Source: Pipra filicauda (lineage: Eukaryota; Chordata; Aves; Passeriformes; Pipridae). From it: a stretch of DNA of 64,000 nt. Made by a program: the position numbers and the translations under genes. Numbering within the stretch: the first letter of the stretch is position 1; every line of letters starts with the position of its first letter. Location: assembly GCF_003945595.2 (NCBI RefSeq), contig NW_024103441.1:1773501-1837500 (forward strand), read 5' to 3'. Shown here piece by piece: positions 35,561-46,665 of the stretch. The notes beneath the pieces are model-generated. The model saw only the letters and a program-made list of their open reading frames with translations, ran no database searches and had not been told where the DNA came from.

Positions 35561-36110
35561 TTAAAGTGGATTGATCTGGAAAGTGCAGAAAGTGCAGGTA
35601 ATGATACATTTTGCTAGGATAAGGTGGCTGATAATGTATCATGTTACTGCTCTGAGAATAATAGATTGCCTTGTGTTTGAGATGTGGCATTCTTATTTTG
35701 GTGCTTGCCTTGTGCAGACAAGGGGAGTCCTCTCTGTCTCTGGAAAAAAAATGTTTAATTGTTTGTGCAATTTTCTTCTTGTTTCTTCTGTGTCTTTTCT
35801 GTATAGTTGGTGACCTCAGAAACAGATTTCTGAGGTTTGAGGGAGGCTGTTCTCAGGTATGCATTTGTCTTGATGGATGTTGTTAGAACAGAACAGCATG
35901 TAGGAGACAACACACTATGGGAGATAAAGAAATACACAACCCTATATTATTTACCAGTGCCTCACATTCTCTTCCCAAGAGAAATGAGTGATGATAGCTT
36001 CAAAGGGATAAGTCAATGAGAAGGGTGGTCATCTCTCACTCACAACTGCCAAAAAGACCCCAAGTCTCACTATTTCATGCACAGACAAATCAAAACCTTA
36101 ATGGGAAATG
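35561..36110. other. AT-leaning non-coding segment
   Basis: Mildly AT-rich without recognised repeats. Short open frames lack domains. Confidence 0.35.
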
Positions 36111-38459
36111 GGAGGTGCTCAGCTGTGTGCAAGATTTGAGCCTGCCCTGTGGTTTTTAGCCAGCTTTTGTGACTGTGGAATCTCTCCCAAGGAGCCTCTG
36201 GACCCGTGGCTGTGCCGTTCTCACCCAGTGCTCTCCACTCTGAGCTGGAGCAGCTCGTGGCTGTGGGCACCAATGCCCACCTGGGAAAACTGGCCAAAAA
36301 TTCCTGAGCACTAGGAAAAACCCAGAGTACCTGTCAAGGCAGGGGTTGGTACCAGTCTGGTGGTTGCTCTGGTATTTGTAAATATCTCACTTTGAAGTTA
36401 CACTGGATGAAATGTGAACAAATGCACAGGAGGCCACGGTTCCTTCAGTGCCTGCAGGATCAGAGTTGGGGTTTGGTTCTATCTCTGAGGGGCTGGGAGG
36501 TGCCACCCTCGAAGGACTTGCTAATGGGGTCGGCAGGGACTGGACTGCCCAGCTCACGGTGGGGCAGGAGGCAGTGAGTGCATCCCACCAGGACAGCTGC
36601 TGCTCACCCTGCTGGTCCCAATTCCCAGGGGGGCATCCTCAGTGCTGCAAGTCACAGCAACATGATGCCGTCTCTCTCTACATAGGTTTAAGCAACAGCA
36701 ATCATAATTAACCCTGCTAATTAATCAGGGCATAACATATTAATTGCTAGCACACAAGGCTCCAATTGAGCAGGTGCTGTGTGGGTCTCTAATAGGATAA
36801 TGAAGTGACGAGCCGTGCCACGTGCAGCAGAGTGAGCATCACTTGGGGAGATGGGCTTGGCAGACCCTGCACTCAGCCAAAAACGCTGCCCCTCAGTGCC
36901 ACTGCCTGCAAACAGGCCAATGGAGTTTGGGGGCCATGGGGTGTGAGCCAGAAAGGGAGGTGGGAAGGTGGGTGCCATGGCTGCCCACCCCCAGCATCAC
37001 GTGTTGGGAGCTACTGGTGGAAGGGTCTTGGGAGAACTGGAAGATGAGGGCCAGGACTAGCCCTGTGGTGTGTGGGGAGCCACAGTTCAGCATTCAACAC
37101 ATGGGATGTGAGACTCAGCAGCAGACAACCAGTGATGTTCCCTGGTGGTGCTGGAGCCAGGCCAGTCGGTCCCGTCCCCTGTGCCTTCCCTGCACAGCCC
37201 ATCCCACGGGGGCACATGGGGTCTGCTTTGTCCTTTGCTGCACCTGAGCACTGCAGGTAGAGGAAGGCTTCAGCCAGCCCTGATACTTGAGGTTCATCAG
37301 ACATTTTTTCTTTATTTTTTTTTTCCCCACTTAGAATACTCACAAGGAAGCACTAGAGGAAAATGGAAACTACTGAACTTCAGGCACCTTATAGACACAT
37401 TCTGTTGTCAGACCTACGTCAGTTACCTACTGCAGTCTGCTGTTAAAAACCTGCAAATATTTGGCCATGAGTTACTCAAATATTACTATTTACAGCAAGT
37501 TGGGTTTTCTTGGAGGGAGGAGGGGGGAGTGGGGAATCACTTAGTTTGGTTTCGTTTTTTATTGTTTTTTCTATTAGGAAAACAAACAAATGACAGAACA
37601 GAAATACTTGTTGCCACATACTACAAATATTTTGGTGTGGCAGCAGAAATTCCCCGGCCCTGCAGAGCCCTGTGCAGAGCCCGCTGGCCACAACCCAGCA
37701 GCACAGCCAGGCTGTCCAGGATGAGCACAGTGGCTGCCCACACTGCACAGGGCACTGGGCACCAGCTTGGGCACCCAGTGGTGGCACTGGGCAGTGTAAA
37801 ACCAGGGCCAACCTTGTGCTGCTCTGGGCTCAGCACTCTCTCTTCATACAAGACCCCCCTCTCCTGCTCCCCCAGGCACAGCTTGCACCTGAAGCCCCTT
37901 GTTCTCCTGCAGCAGCAGCAGCAGGACAGGGATGGGGGTCCTGCTCCTGCCCCCTCCCAGGGCAGCACTGCAGCTGCTCAGGAGCCCCCCGGGACCTGGC
38001 AGCCCTTGTAATGCTCCTGCTCCACACACACCCAGGCTTGGCCTCAGCTCTGCATTCAGTTTTCTCTGCATTTTGTTCCTCATGAATCCAGGTATCTCTG
38101 TGCTTTTGCACCAGCTGACTGAGCTGGTCTTTATAAATTTAACCTTTGTCTGGACTTGGCAGCACAGTGCAGTGCAGCCCCAGCCTGGATGCAGAGCTCA
38201 CAGCAGCAGGAATAAGATGTGCTGGCTCCAGTGGGGACCATCCCACTGCTGTGAATCCTGGAGGAGAAGCTGTTTGCAGTGACCGGGGACCCCATTGCCA
38301 GGGGTGGGGACTGCAGCTCTTCTGTCTCCTCATCAGGACCGGGCAGGAGGTCCAGAAGCCACCCTCAGCTCTGTCCTGCACATCCATAAGAGTTAAAAAC
38401 ATTTCATTTAGGGCAAGAGCATTCACTGGATTGCACAGGACCCTCCGTGATCTCCTTCG
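36111..38459. other. Non-coding spacer containing a long open frame
   Basis: Mixed sequence. A 288-codon + frame (37145-38011) crosses a T-rich, lower-GC part at 37290-37660 without a stop. Its translation is F/Y/L-rich with no domain I recognise, and other frames overlap its GC-rich 3' half. A small CNE-like patch occurs at 36690-36800. A CAG-type trinucleotide run is at 37910-37923. Confidence 0.4.
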
Positions 38460-38787
38460 CCACTGTTTAGTTTAATTGTCCTAAAATTGGCAATAGATTA
38501 AAAGAAAATAATTATCCCTAATTATATCAATTAAATGGCTAATTCATTAACGAGCTTAACATCCTTTACTTGGACCATCTCTGCTAGGCAAGATTGTGCT
38601 TCCAAGAGGAGACGCCAGGCACACGCTGCATCCTGTGCAGACCCAGTTGCATCGTGTTTAGCGTGAGCTGCAGGAACAAAATCCCCTCATTATTCAGATG
38701 ACAGAACAAAACTATAAATAGTGGATCGCAATTAAAATCAGAACAATTACTCCTTATCCGTTATGCTGCCTTTTGCACAATAGCAGC

Positions 38788-38797
38788 CTATAAAAGG
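38788..38797 (+). promoter_or_regulatory. TATA-box-like element
   Basis: CTATAAAAGG matches the strong TATA box core TATAAAAG with a G-rich 3' edge. A pyrimidine-rich tract starts about 30 bases downstream, where transcription initiation would fall. No gene follows that I can recognise. Confidence 0.3.
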
Positions 38798-38819
38798 AAA
38801 AAGCACCGTCCTTTTAGAT

Positions 38820-38849
38820 CTCTCTCTCTCTCTCCCTCTCTCTCCCCTT
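38820..38849. repeat. CT microsatellite
   Basis: CT dinucleotide run with one CC interruption, ending in CCCC. It is the only simple repeat inside this AT-rich block. Confidence 0.9.
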
Positions 38850-39260
38850 ATCCAGAACTGTAGCTGGCTTGCTAATTAGGAGGCTTTTGAATTAGATTAT
38901 TTGCATGTCTGAACAGGGCTAGGGTATTAAACATCCCTGAGGACATACTATAATAACCTCTTCAGTGGCTTTTAGGATCCCTAAGGAACCAGGAACTCTG
39001 AAAAAAACTCCAAAAGGAGGGAAAGTGCATAACGATTTCATCCAATTAGGTATGGATTAGTCGGCTTGGTGTCTTTGAATCCTGCTTGCCAGGAGAAGGT
39101 GTTCTCCTCTAGGAACATTTGACAAAATCATCAGGGAAATTATAATGCAGTACCTAAATGAAATCGCAATACTTTAGTTTCTCCTCCAAGAAAAAATAAA
39201 CTACAAAATCAATACAGTGGTGTATAAAGCAAAAGAAATGCACCAGTCACTTTATTGCCT

Positions 39261-40589
39261 GGCTGCGAGCACAGCCCTGTGTTTACAGCATCCGTGAGCG
39301 ACTGTCAAAGTCAGGCTCCTAAGGACAAAGCTGCTGCTGCTGGGATTGGCTACAGCCAATTTTAATTTTTAAATACCACTGGTATTATTCTCTTCCTAAT
39401 GGCTTTCCACACTCTTCCAGTTTTAAGAAATCACCAGCCCATTTATATTTAACAAGACAATTAAGCTGCCCGGGCTCTGCAGCGCGGGTGGGACCGGGCA
39501 GACCCCCTGTGCTGGGGCTGCTGCCTCTGCCAGGCTGCCAGTCCTGGGGCCCCCCTGCACCCCCACCCCACGGCCAGACCTGCCCCAGGGCACCCGAGCC
39601 AGCCCAGCAGGAGGAGAGGGCAGTGCAGGAGGAAAGGGGTTTGCATTGATTTTCCTCCTTTTTTCTTTTTCTTTTTTTTTTAAGTGCTGAGATCTAATTT
39701 GGAGGCAGTGGAACTGGAGCTTCATGAGAAGTATGATTATTACAAACTGCCTGTGGAGGTGAGCCATGCTGATAAGACTGCACCTGCGGGGACCACTCTG
39801 TGTCACCTCTCCACATTGCATCCCACTGCCTGCATTGGAAGCCTGAATATTGGTGCCTAATTGGAATGGATTTCCAGAAAGGCAATAAGGGAAACTATCT
39901 AGAAAACTGAACACGCAGCACTAAGCTTTATAAATCCTAAAACCTGTGGATAAATTGCCCACGTTGGGCAGTGTAAAACCAGGGCAGTGCAGTCAGGGAT
40001 TGGGTTTGCACACCTGGAGCCCCAGTGTTCAAGCATCACTGCCACAGCCTCCCCTTACCCAAAGCAATCCCTTCACGTAACAGGGAATGGATTTCTGACT
40101 GCCAGGTGTACAGGGGTTCTCTTCCCATGGCTTTCTCTCGGCCATCAATATTTAGCTGAGGTCTCCCGTGGTCCCTCTGTGAGGAACACCCCTCCACCTC
40201 AGGTGAAAACCTCAATCCTTATATTTTGAATTTCCATCTTTGAAGTCCCATCAGTGTCTCCTGTTCTCGTGCTGGGGAGGGCAGTGAGGGCAGGTCCTGG
40301 TTTTGCCTGTCCTGATCATACCCACCATCATTTCACACTCTTCAGATCAAGCTCCCAAGCCCCTGGGTCGCCCACCCTCTGCTCTGGGCTCAGTCCATCC
40401 TCACAGTGCCTTTTTGAGAGACACGCTGCACACCAGCACAACAGGCATCCACCGTACCCACAGGAGCCCCACCACCTATTTTAATATTTTCTCTTCCCAT
40501 TCCCATCCCCCAAGCCCCTGACATCTCATTTGCCATTTGGCTTTGGACACACGTTGTTCAAGGTCTGCTCAATGACCAGCTTTCCAGAT
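39261..40589. other. Non-coding spacer
   Basis: GC-rich parts (39465-39640) alternate with mixed DNA. A pyrimidine tract lies at 39655-39682. No supported exon or repeat family. Confidence 0.4.
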
Positions 40590-41175
40590 TGGTCAGTTAT
40601 ATGCTGGGGAAATTCTGGGTTTTAGAGCACTCATATTCATCAACATCAGCCTTCACTAGCTATCGTGTCACTCATCCTTCTGCTTTGGCCAAATTTTTCT
40701 GAATTTCTTTCATCTTTTCTGAATTTAACTAATCTATACCACTGTTTCCTTTTCCAGGTTAGTAATTAATATATTAATGCCATTAGATTGAGTGTGTAAC
40801 CATGTAGCATACTGTTAGGGACCTTTACATTGATTAATAAAAGACTATCTCCCACTTTTGTTTCCTTCCTCTTAGTCCATCTTATTGATTCATAATGTTA
40901 CTGTATCTCTTACCCCCATTTTTATCTTGTTTCCTAAGAAATCCTGTGGGAAGACCTCATTAAAAGCCTTTTGAAAGTCTAAAAATATGTCAAGATATTC
41001 TCTTTTATCCATTTATATATTGGTAGGTTCAAAGTATTCTAACAGATTAATGAGACATGATTTTCCACAGCAGAAACTGTGTTGATTGGATGTGATCTTC
41101 AAGGTATTTTATCATTCTATATTTAATAAATGTTTAAACCATTTTGCCAGATACCTGTGTGAAGCTGAATAGTGT
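40590..41175 (-). mobile_element. Ancient CR1/L3-like LINE fragment, minus strand
   Basis: The + strand reads like the reverse complement of the reverse-transcriptase 3' region of old CR1/L3-clade elements common in reptile and bird genomes. Diagnostic pieces are GACCTCATTAAAAGCCTTTT (40954-40973), GAAAGTCTAAAAATATGTCA, TTCTAACAGATTAATGAGAC, ATGATTTTCCACAGCAGAAA (41058-41077) then CTGTGTTGATT, and ACCATTTTGCCAGATACCTG. It is heavily diverged, with stops in all frames. Edges, especially the 5' one on +, are approximate. Family identity is from pattern memory. Confidence 0.75.
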
Positions 41176-42289
41176 CTAATATCCTGGATAACACTTAGAG
41201 TCTTTTAAAAATGTATAATATACAGATAAAACCTCTCCACTTTTCTTCCAGGAAGGGAAAACAGTGCAAACGTTGCTGCCATATTCATGTTTTTCCTTAA
41301 ATGCAGTGAACATCTCAACATGTGGCCTTTTATTTCCTCTCAAATCAGCTCTGGGATGAGACACAGCGGACATGGAATGAACTGTCCATTTGTCCTCTCC
41401 CATATCCACACAACTGCAGTCCCAGAGGGATTCCACGCCTGGGACAGAGCTGAGGGTCTCCGGGCTGGGAGCAGTGACCATCCCACAGTGACCTTCCCTT
41501 TCCACCACACTGACTGACCCAGGTCCCCTCTGCAGAGCCACCATTTAAACTTTGGTGCTTTCCACTGCTTTGGAGTTCGCTCATTTTTCCCTGAGTGTTC
41601 ATAAGAAATCTCTAACATTCCCGTGTTATTATTTCACTCTACAGATTAGCTTGTCAAAGTTTGCAGATTGAAACCATAAACCACTTTTTACTTCTCTGTT
41701 GGAGAACAGTTCATTTCTTTAGAATACATACTCTCTTAATTGCAACCCACTGCTTGTTAGAAAACAAATTACTGGGAAATTATTTGTCCTTTCAGTCGCT
41801 TATGTCTTTATGAAAAGGGAACTTCTCACACAGCTCCCTGCAGGCTTGGCCCTTCCCAAGGGACAGGCACAGGGACAAGGCCCCTTCCAGCTCCTGCTGG
41901 CAGAGCTGATTCTGGTGGGACCCACTGGGAAGGGCCATCAGCTGGAGGTGATGTTGTGTTCCTGGCCAAGGCAAAGGGAGAAGCTGAGGTAGTTCCCAGA
42001 GCAACCTTTGAGTTAATTTTAAATTGAGACAATCCCAGAGAGCAGCTCCAGTGTGCCCTCCTGGCACTGCCTTCCCCTGCACTGCAGAGCCCTGCTGCCC
42101 ACCCCACCCCCAGGGTGCTAATCACTGCCTTTGTCCCAATTCTGTTTTCAACTATTGAAACTACCAAGAACAAATCAACCCAGCTCCATCTACAGCCAGG
42201 GTGTGTCGTGAAAATGAAGCATCAGAGCCTGTGTATGCCACGTGTTCCTGAGCTCAGAACACCCCAGTGCTGCCCCGAAATTTTGACAT
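41176..42289. other. Non-coding spacer
   Basis: Mixed composition with AT-leaning patches (41610-41780). No recognisable gene. Confidence 0.4.
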
Positions 42290-42780
42290 AAATGGAGTCT
42301 GAGACAGGCCTGTTAAATAGGTAAGCAGGAGATTAAAAAAAGGAAAAAAGAATGAAAGTTCCCTGCAGCCTAATCACATCTCTTAGGGAAATTCCTGCAC
42401 CAACCCAGCCGTGAAGCCGGCACAAATCGATGTGGCCCAGGGGATCAACATTTTACATATATATAAAAAATTGTAAACATCTTTTATGTATGCAATGTAA
42501 TAACTACACTCAGCATCATGGGCTCTAAAAGCAAATGTTATGGGCAGTTGTATTGCAGTAAAGTGGTTAAATGGGAAAGCTTTGAAGGGTTGATAATTTG
42601 TACTCTTTTCTTTACTGAACCAACTTATTCTTGTCTGAGGATGACAAATTCAAACACTCTTCTGTAGGAAGAAGTTTTCATTCATCAGGATTTTTTCCCC
42701 CACCCTTTCTATTTTCTGCCACTTTTCAAGTTCAAGAAGTCAGTTACAGCTCTGATTATGAAAATGGGGTGTAGACGTAG
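42290..42780. other. AT-rich segment, possible CNE
   Basis: AT-rich, with a short TA-rich run at 42456-42470 and GTAATAACTACACTCAGCATC-like single-copy sequence around 42495-42560. No transposon is recognised. Confidence 0.3.
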
Positions 42781-43483
42781 GTGAGGCAGCAAAACATTCC
42801 CAGTTTGGGGGCCCAGAGCCTGCAACAATGGAGCACAGGGTCCTTCAGAGGGATGTCAGGGACACGAGTCACCAGTGTCCATCTCAACTACTGACCAGCT
42901 GCACCCTGAAGCCTCCCCCAGTCTGGTTTGGGGTGTTCTTGTATTTCTTGTATTTCTCCAGATTTACACACAGAAAAATGGTGCCTAAAATCATCGGACA
43001 TTACTCTGCACATCTGATAGCTGTAAAACACTGCCTGTGAAAATATAAATGAATATTTAAAAAATTTATTAACCAATAAAATTAACAATCAAATATTATT
43101 TCTGACTCACAAATAAAGCCTGTGGTGTGGGTTTGCACCGTGCCACGCTAATTAGCGCAGCAGGAGAATTCCCCAGGGCCATGTCACTGCTCCTTCCAGA
43201 ACGAAAATCAAAGCAAAGCTCTGAGCCTACTGCACTAAATGGACAGTAAATAACACATTCTCAGCCTTTAATTATTTAGCAAGCACAGCAGTGACCCAGG
43301 ATGTTGTAAAATATGTACCAAGATACTGTGTGGGAATGCAGCGCTGTTGCAGGTGGGGTTTGTGGCACTGGAGACACAAGTTCTCACAGTGTTCCAGGGG
43401 ACTGCAGCTCTGTCCTTGCTGTGTGTCTGAGGGGCCACAGCTCCTTCCCAGGGATAAGGCAGGACAAAAATTTTTTGCAAATT
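42781..43483. other. Mixed segment with AT-rich core
   Basis: The part 43035-43110 is strongly AT-rich (AATAAATGAATATTTAAAAA type) and CNE-like. Flanks are mixed. No gene is recognised. Confidence 0.35.
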
Positions 43484-43527
43484 TTGGTATTAATATTTTG
43501 TAAAGTTGGTATTGATATTTTGTAAAG
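43484..43527. repeat. 22-bp tandem duplication
   Basis: TTGGTATTAATATTTTGTAAAG (43484-43505) is followed directly by a copy differing by a single A-to-G change (43506-43527). The near identity indicates a recent duplication. Confidence 0.95.
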
Positions 43528-44519
43528 TGTTGGGATGTCTGAAGAGCAACTGTCTTAGAATTTATTTCCAATTGCTCTATCAGAGGATTTTTAAGCATGA
43601 CGTGATTTACACAATAATAGGAAATCAGCTTCCTAATTCTTAAACCAGCAGCTCTGCCCAATCCTTCCTTGAGTGTACAGTGCACAGTGCAAAGTTACTG
43701 TCTGGCACTGAGTGTGCTTCATGTATAAAACCCCCAACTGTGACGAATTGGAAAGAAAAGTTTCCCCATATTACAGACTTAAGAAACGTTTATTAACAAT
43801 TTGATAATACTGTATGTGGAGGCTTCACACTCCTCCAATGACTCCTTAGCTGAGAGCAGAATGATTTCACCCTACTTGCTTTTAACTCCCTTGCATTTAT
43901 CTTGCCTGAATGTCTCCACTGGATATTGTTTACTCTTTGGATTAGTAAACTCAGGATTAATTCCACTGTTTATTGCTGAAAGTGGCAGTAAATCCAGCAT
44001 CAGGGAGAGTCGGGAATCTGCTTAACTGTGCTGCATGACCCTTTCACAGGCAATAAAAACACCCTCCCAGCACGGAGGGACAGAGCACTCGGAAGCAGAG
44101 CCCGTGTCATTAGGGTATGTACAGGAGCTGGTGCTTAGCCCTTCTTTTCATTAGGTATTACAGATGCTGTAGGAATTTTGGTATCACTTGAGGGAAAATA
44201 TAATAAAAGGATAAAGAAAGCCCTCCCTGTGAGCCAGCATGTCCCAGTGTCCCATCCTACGGCAGTGAGGAGCAGGGGCTAAAACCAGTCCTCAGCACAA
44301 CCTGGGACTTCTTTTGCTCTGGAATCCTGGTGCCTCAGGCAGGGAGGAGGCAGTGAGGGTTAAAGCATGGTGCCTGCCTCTTCTCCAGCTCCCTGCCCTC
44401 AGCAGGGCTGTTTTTTTCCTATTAAATCAGCAAAGAGGAATGCGGGGCCAGGAGCTGAGCAGAGCTGGTTGGAAAGGTTACCTAAGTGAACCACGCAATT
44501 TTTTTCTCTCAACTTTGTT
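43528..44519. other. Mixed non-coding segment
   Basis: AT-leaning to 44000, then mixed, with no recognised gene or repeat family. Confidence 0.4.
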
Positions 44520-44910
44520 CCATCTTAAGGTAAAAGGTTCATGCAGAGGGCTATAAATTCCTGTCACATTTTGTTGTAATCTCTCTATGGTTTTATTACT
44601 TAAAATGCTGCACTCTCGAGACGGGGAATTTTCCAGGGGTTTGAGGCTGACACGGAGCCACATTTATATTGTGCTGAAGCTCCTCTGGAGTCTCCTTGAG
44701 ACATGTGGCCGGCAAGCCCGGCGTGAAGGCCTTATCAGTCACTCCACCATGGAGTCAGCCCATGAATTATACGGGGAATGGAGGTGGCTCTGTGCGAGCG
44801 GGATTGCGGGGCCGCCGGGTGACAATAAACATGTCCCGGGAATGTGTCCTCCATCACTCAAGTTCAGATAGCAGATCTGGACCTTAACTACAGCTCCCCA
44901 TCTCTAAATC
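44520..44910. other. Candidate CNE, GC-balanced
   Basis: Non-repetitive, GC-balanced and texturally coherent, with GGGGAATTTTCCAGGGG (an NF-kB-like palindromic core near 44622), CTTATCAGTCACTCCACC and TGACAATAAACATGTCCC segments. Combination with a forkhead-type AATAAACA (44824-44831) supports a regulatory reading, which stays inferential. Confidence 0.35.
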
Positions 44911-44984
44911 TCCCTGTGACCTGAGCGGGAGATGGAGGTGAGTCTCAAGGATATCTGTCTGCAGGGAACTCGCAGAGGAAGTTT

Positions 44985-45260
44985 ATAACCCGCGTGTGCT
45001 GCAGACGCCGCCGCTCCCAGCACCGCTCCCAGCACCGCTCCCAGCACCGGAGCAGAGCGCTGGCTCTGGCCAGGAAGTGGAGCCAGGAATACTGGGACGC
45101 AGGGGGAGTCCTGCAAAACCTTCCAATGCTGGCAGAAGGTGTGAAACATCTCCTCGTGGCTTCTGCCTCCACAAACACACGTGTGGAACAGAGCGGGGAG
45201 CGCAGGGGTGACGAGCGGGGGCCACGGGGCTCCCCGTGCTCAGAGACTGCAGTTCCTGGA
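44985..45260. other. CpG-rich segment
   Basis: GC-rich with clustered CpGs, especially at 44990-45060 within the 12-bp repeat, and again at 45195-45235. It directly follows a candidate CNE. No coding first exon is recognised; the Arg/Gln/Ser-rich frames here are products of the repeat. Confidence 0.4.
45012..45047. repeat. 12-bp tandem repeat, 3 perfect copies
   Basis: Three identical units of CGCTCCCAGCAC at 45012-45023, 45024-45035 and 45036-45047. The in-frame period of 12 keeps open frames through it. Confidence 0.95.
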
Positions 45261-45559
45261 CCAGCAGAACCAGGTGCTTCTGCAGTGCCAGGATATCCCA
45301 GAGGGAACTGTTCTCCATCCTGGACTCCCTTGTGCAGGTGACTGGCAGTTCGGAGTGTCAAGCCTGAGGATGAATCCCTGCGACGTCCCAGCGCTCATCT
45401 CTGCACGGAAGCCAAGCAAGGGCACGAGCCAGGGTGGCACCTGGCCCTTGGGCAGTGGCAGAGACCAAGTGGCTCCCACAGAGGCGAGAAATAAATCAAT
45501 TAAGCCTCTTCCTAAATTAAATAATAAGAAGAAAGAGTCTAAATGCAAAGTGTTAATGA
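45261..45559. other. Spacer
   Basis: Mixed GC, with no recognised feature. Confidence 0.4.
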
Positions 45560-45910
45560 AGTAATGAAGGAAAGCGGCATGCTCAGTGCCACAGCTAAAT
45601 ACAGCCATTAAAATCCATAACCTCTGTAAAATTTGTGATAAAATTACAATTTAATTTTATAAAGATAATTTATTAACTAATACCTCATTGCACATGTTAA
45701 TTGCTTGTGCTTAAATAATAGTAATCTTGATTGCTCTGTGGTCATTAAACTTTTTTTTTTACATACTGTTTAACTGACCGTTTTGTATGTGGTTTGGGGA
45801 GAAAAAAGTAATTATTGAAGTCTAAAGCACTGAGTTAATTTCTAATGAAAGGATAATTTTATTCCAATGATTTTACATTTAATTAACTAAAGCTACATGC
45901 AATGTGAAGT
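45560..45910. other. Candidate CNE
   Basis: About 350 bases of very AT-rich, non-tandem sequence, apart from T10 at 45751-45760. It holds ATTTAATTTTATAAAG, TTTATTAACTAATACC and ACATTTAATTAACTAAAG segments with several TTAATTAA-type cores. No repeat family is recognised. Confidence 0.4.
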
Positions 45911-46509
45911 TCTAAGGCAGTGCTGATTCATCTGTGCACTGGACAGGAGGCGTGTGACTGCCCCAGTCCCAGTGGGCACCAGCAGTGGGAATGAGGGGAT
46001 GGAGCAACCCCACAAAGCGAGGCTGAGAAATTGTGTGTGGTTTTGTGCTGTGCTGACATGGAGGTTGGAGCTGAACTGGGAAGGGGTGTGGTAACAGATC
46101 TGGGCTCTGTGAAGTGGCCACCATTCTCACCCTGAGGATTTCTGCACTGTAGGAATTATGGGATGAGAATGGGAGGAGGTGGGATGGTGAGTGTGATACT
46201 GCATTTTGGAAAAAGCTGGAAAGCTGGGAAGAAACACTTAGGGTTAAACAAAAAATTGATTATGGAGACGGATGAAGAAAAACGACAAAACCAGACAGAA
46301 AATCGTGCTTTTGTCAGTCTGAAAGTGTTTGGTTTGATACATTCACCACCTTTCACTTTTGGTTCAGGTCAGTTTTTGCATGTTAAAGTTCTCTTCGACA
46401 CAAAATGCCAGAAAATTCCCTAAAAGAAGCACTGAACTGCAAGTAGTCAAGAGCAAACAGAGGCACTTTTTACATCACTCCCACCCTGTTCACTTTACAT
46501 TTGCTGCCA
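45911..46509. other. Mixed non-coding segment
   Basis: Nothing specific is recognised; AT-leaning at 46200-46400. Confidence 0.35.
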
Positions 46510-46665
46510 GCTCACCTGTTCCCACACGTGCGTGGGTGCTGGGACACGTGGCTCTGCCAGTGCCACTGTGGCTCTCCCGGCAGGGCCGGGCACGGGCTGG
46601 GCACAGCGGGGCAGCCGGCGAGCAGCGCTCCATCGGTTATCCGCCGTGCCGTGTAGGTGTTCCCG
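46510..46665. other. CpG-containing segment
   Basis: About 14 CpGs in roughly 150 bases by hand count, with two ACACGTG/GACACGTGG E-box-like sites near 46526 and 46552. Small size and lack of exon evidence make its role uncertain. Confidence 0.35.

Larger units (their letters stand above)
38460..39260. other. Long candidate CNE block
   Basis: About 800 bases of non-repetitive AT-rich sequence except for one CT tract. It holds TTATCCCTAATTATATCAAT (38509-38528), TCATTAACGAGC, a MEF2-type CTATAAATAG (38712-38721) and CGCAATTAAAATC. The internal section 38575-38700 is GC-balanced but keeps the same texture. It is one of the strongest candidates for a developmental enhancer cluster here. Confidence 0.42.

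Noticed and set aside
2985..38721. Recurrent MEF2 consensus decamers (2985-2994, 6687-6696, 29561-29570, 38712-38721) as a muscle-enhancer signature
   Set aside because: The palindromic YTAWWWWTAR consensus is expected about four times by chance in 64 kb at even base composition, so four hits are not enriched.
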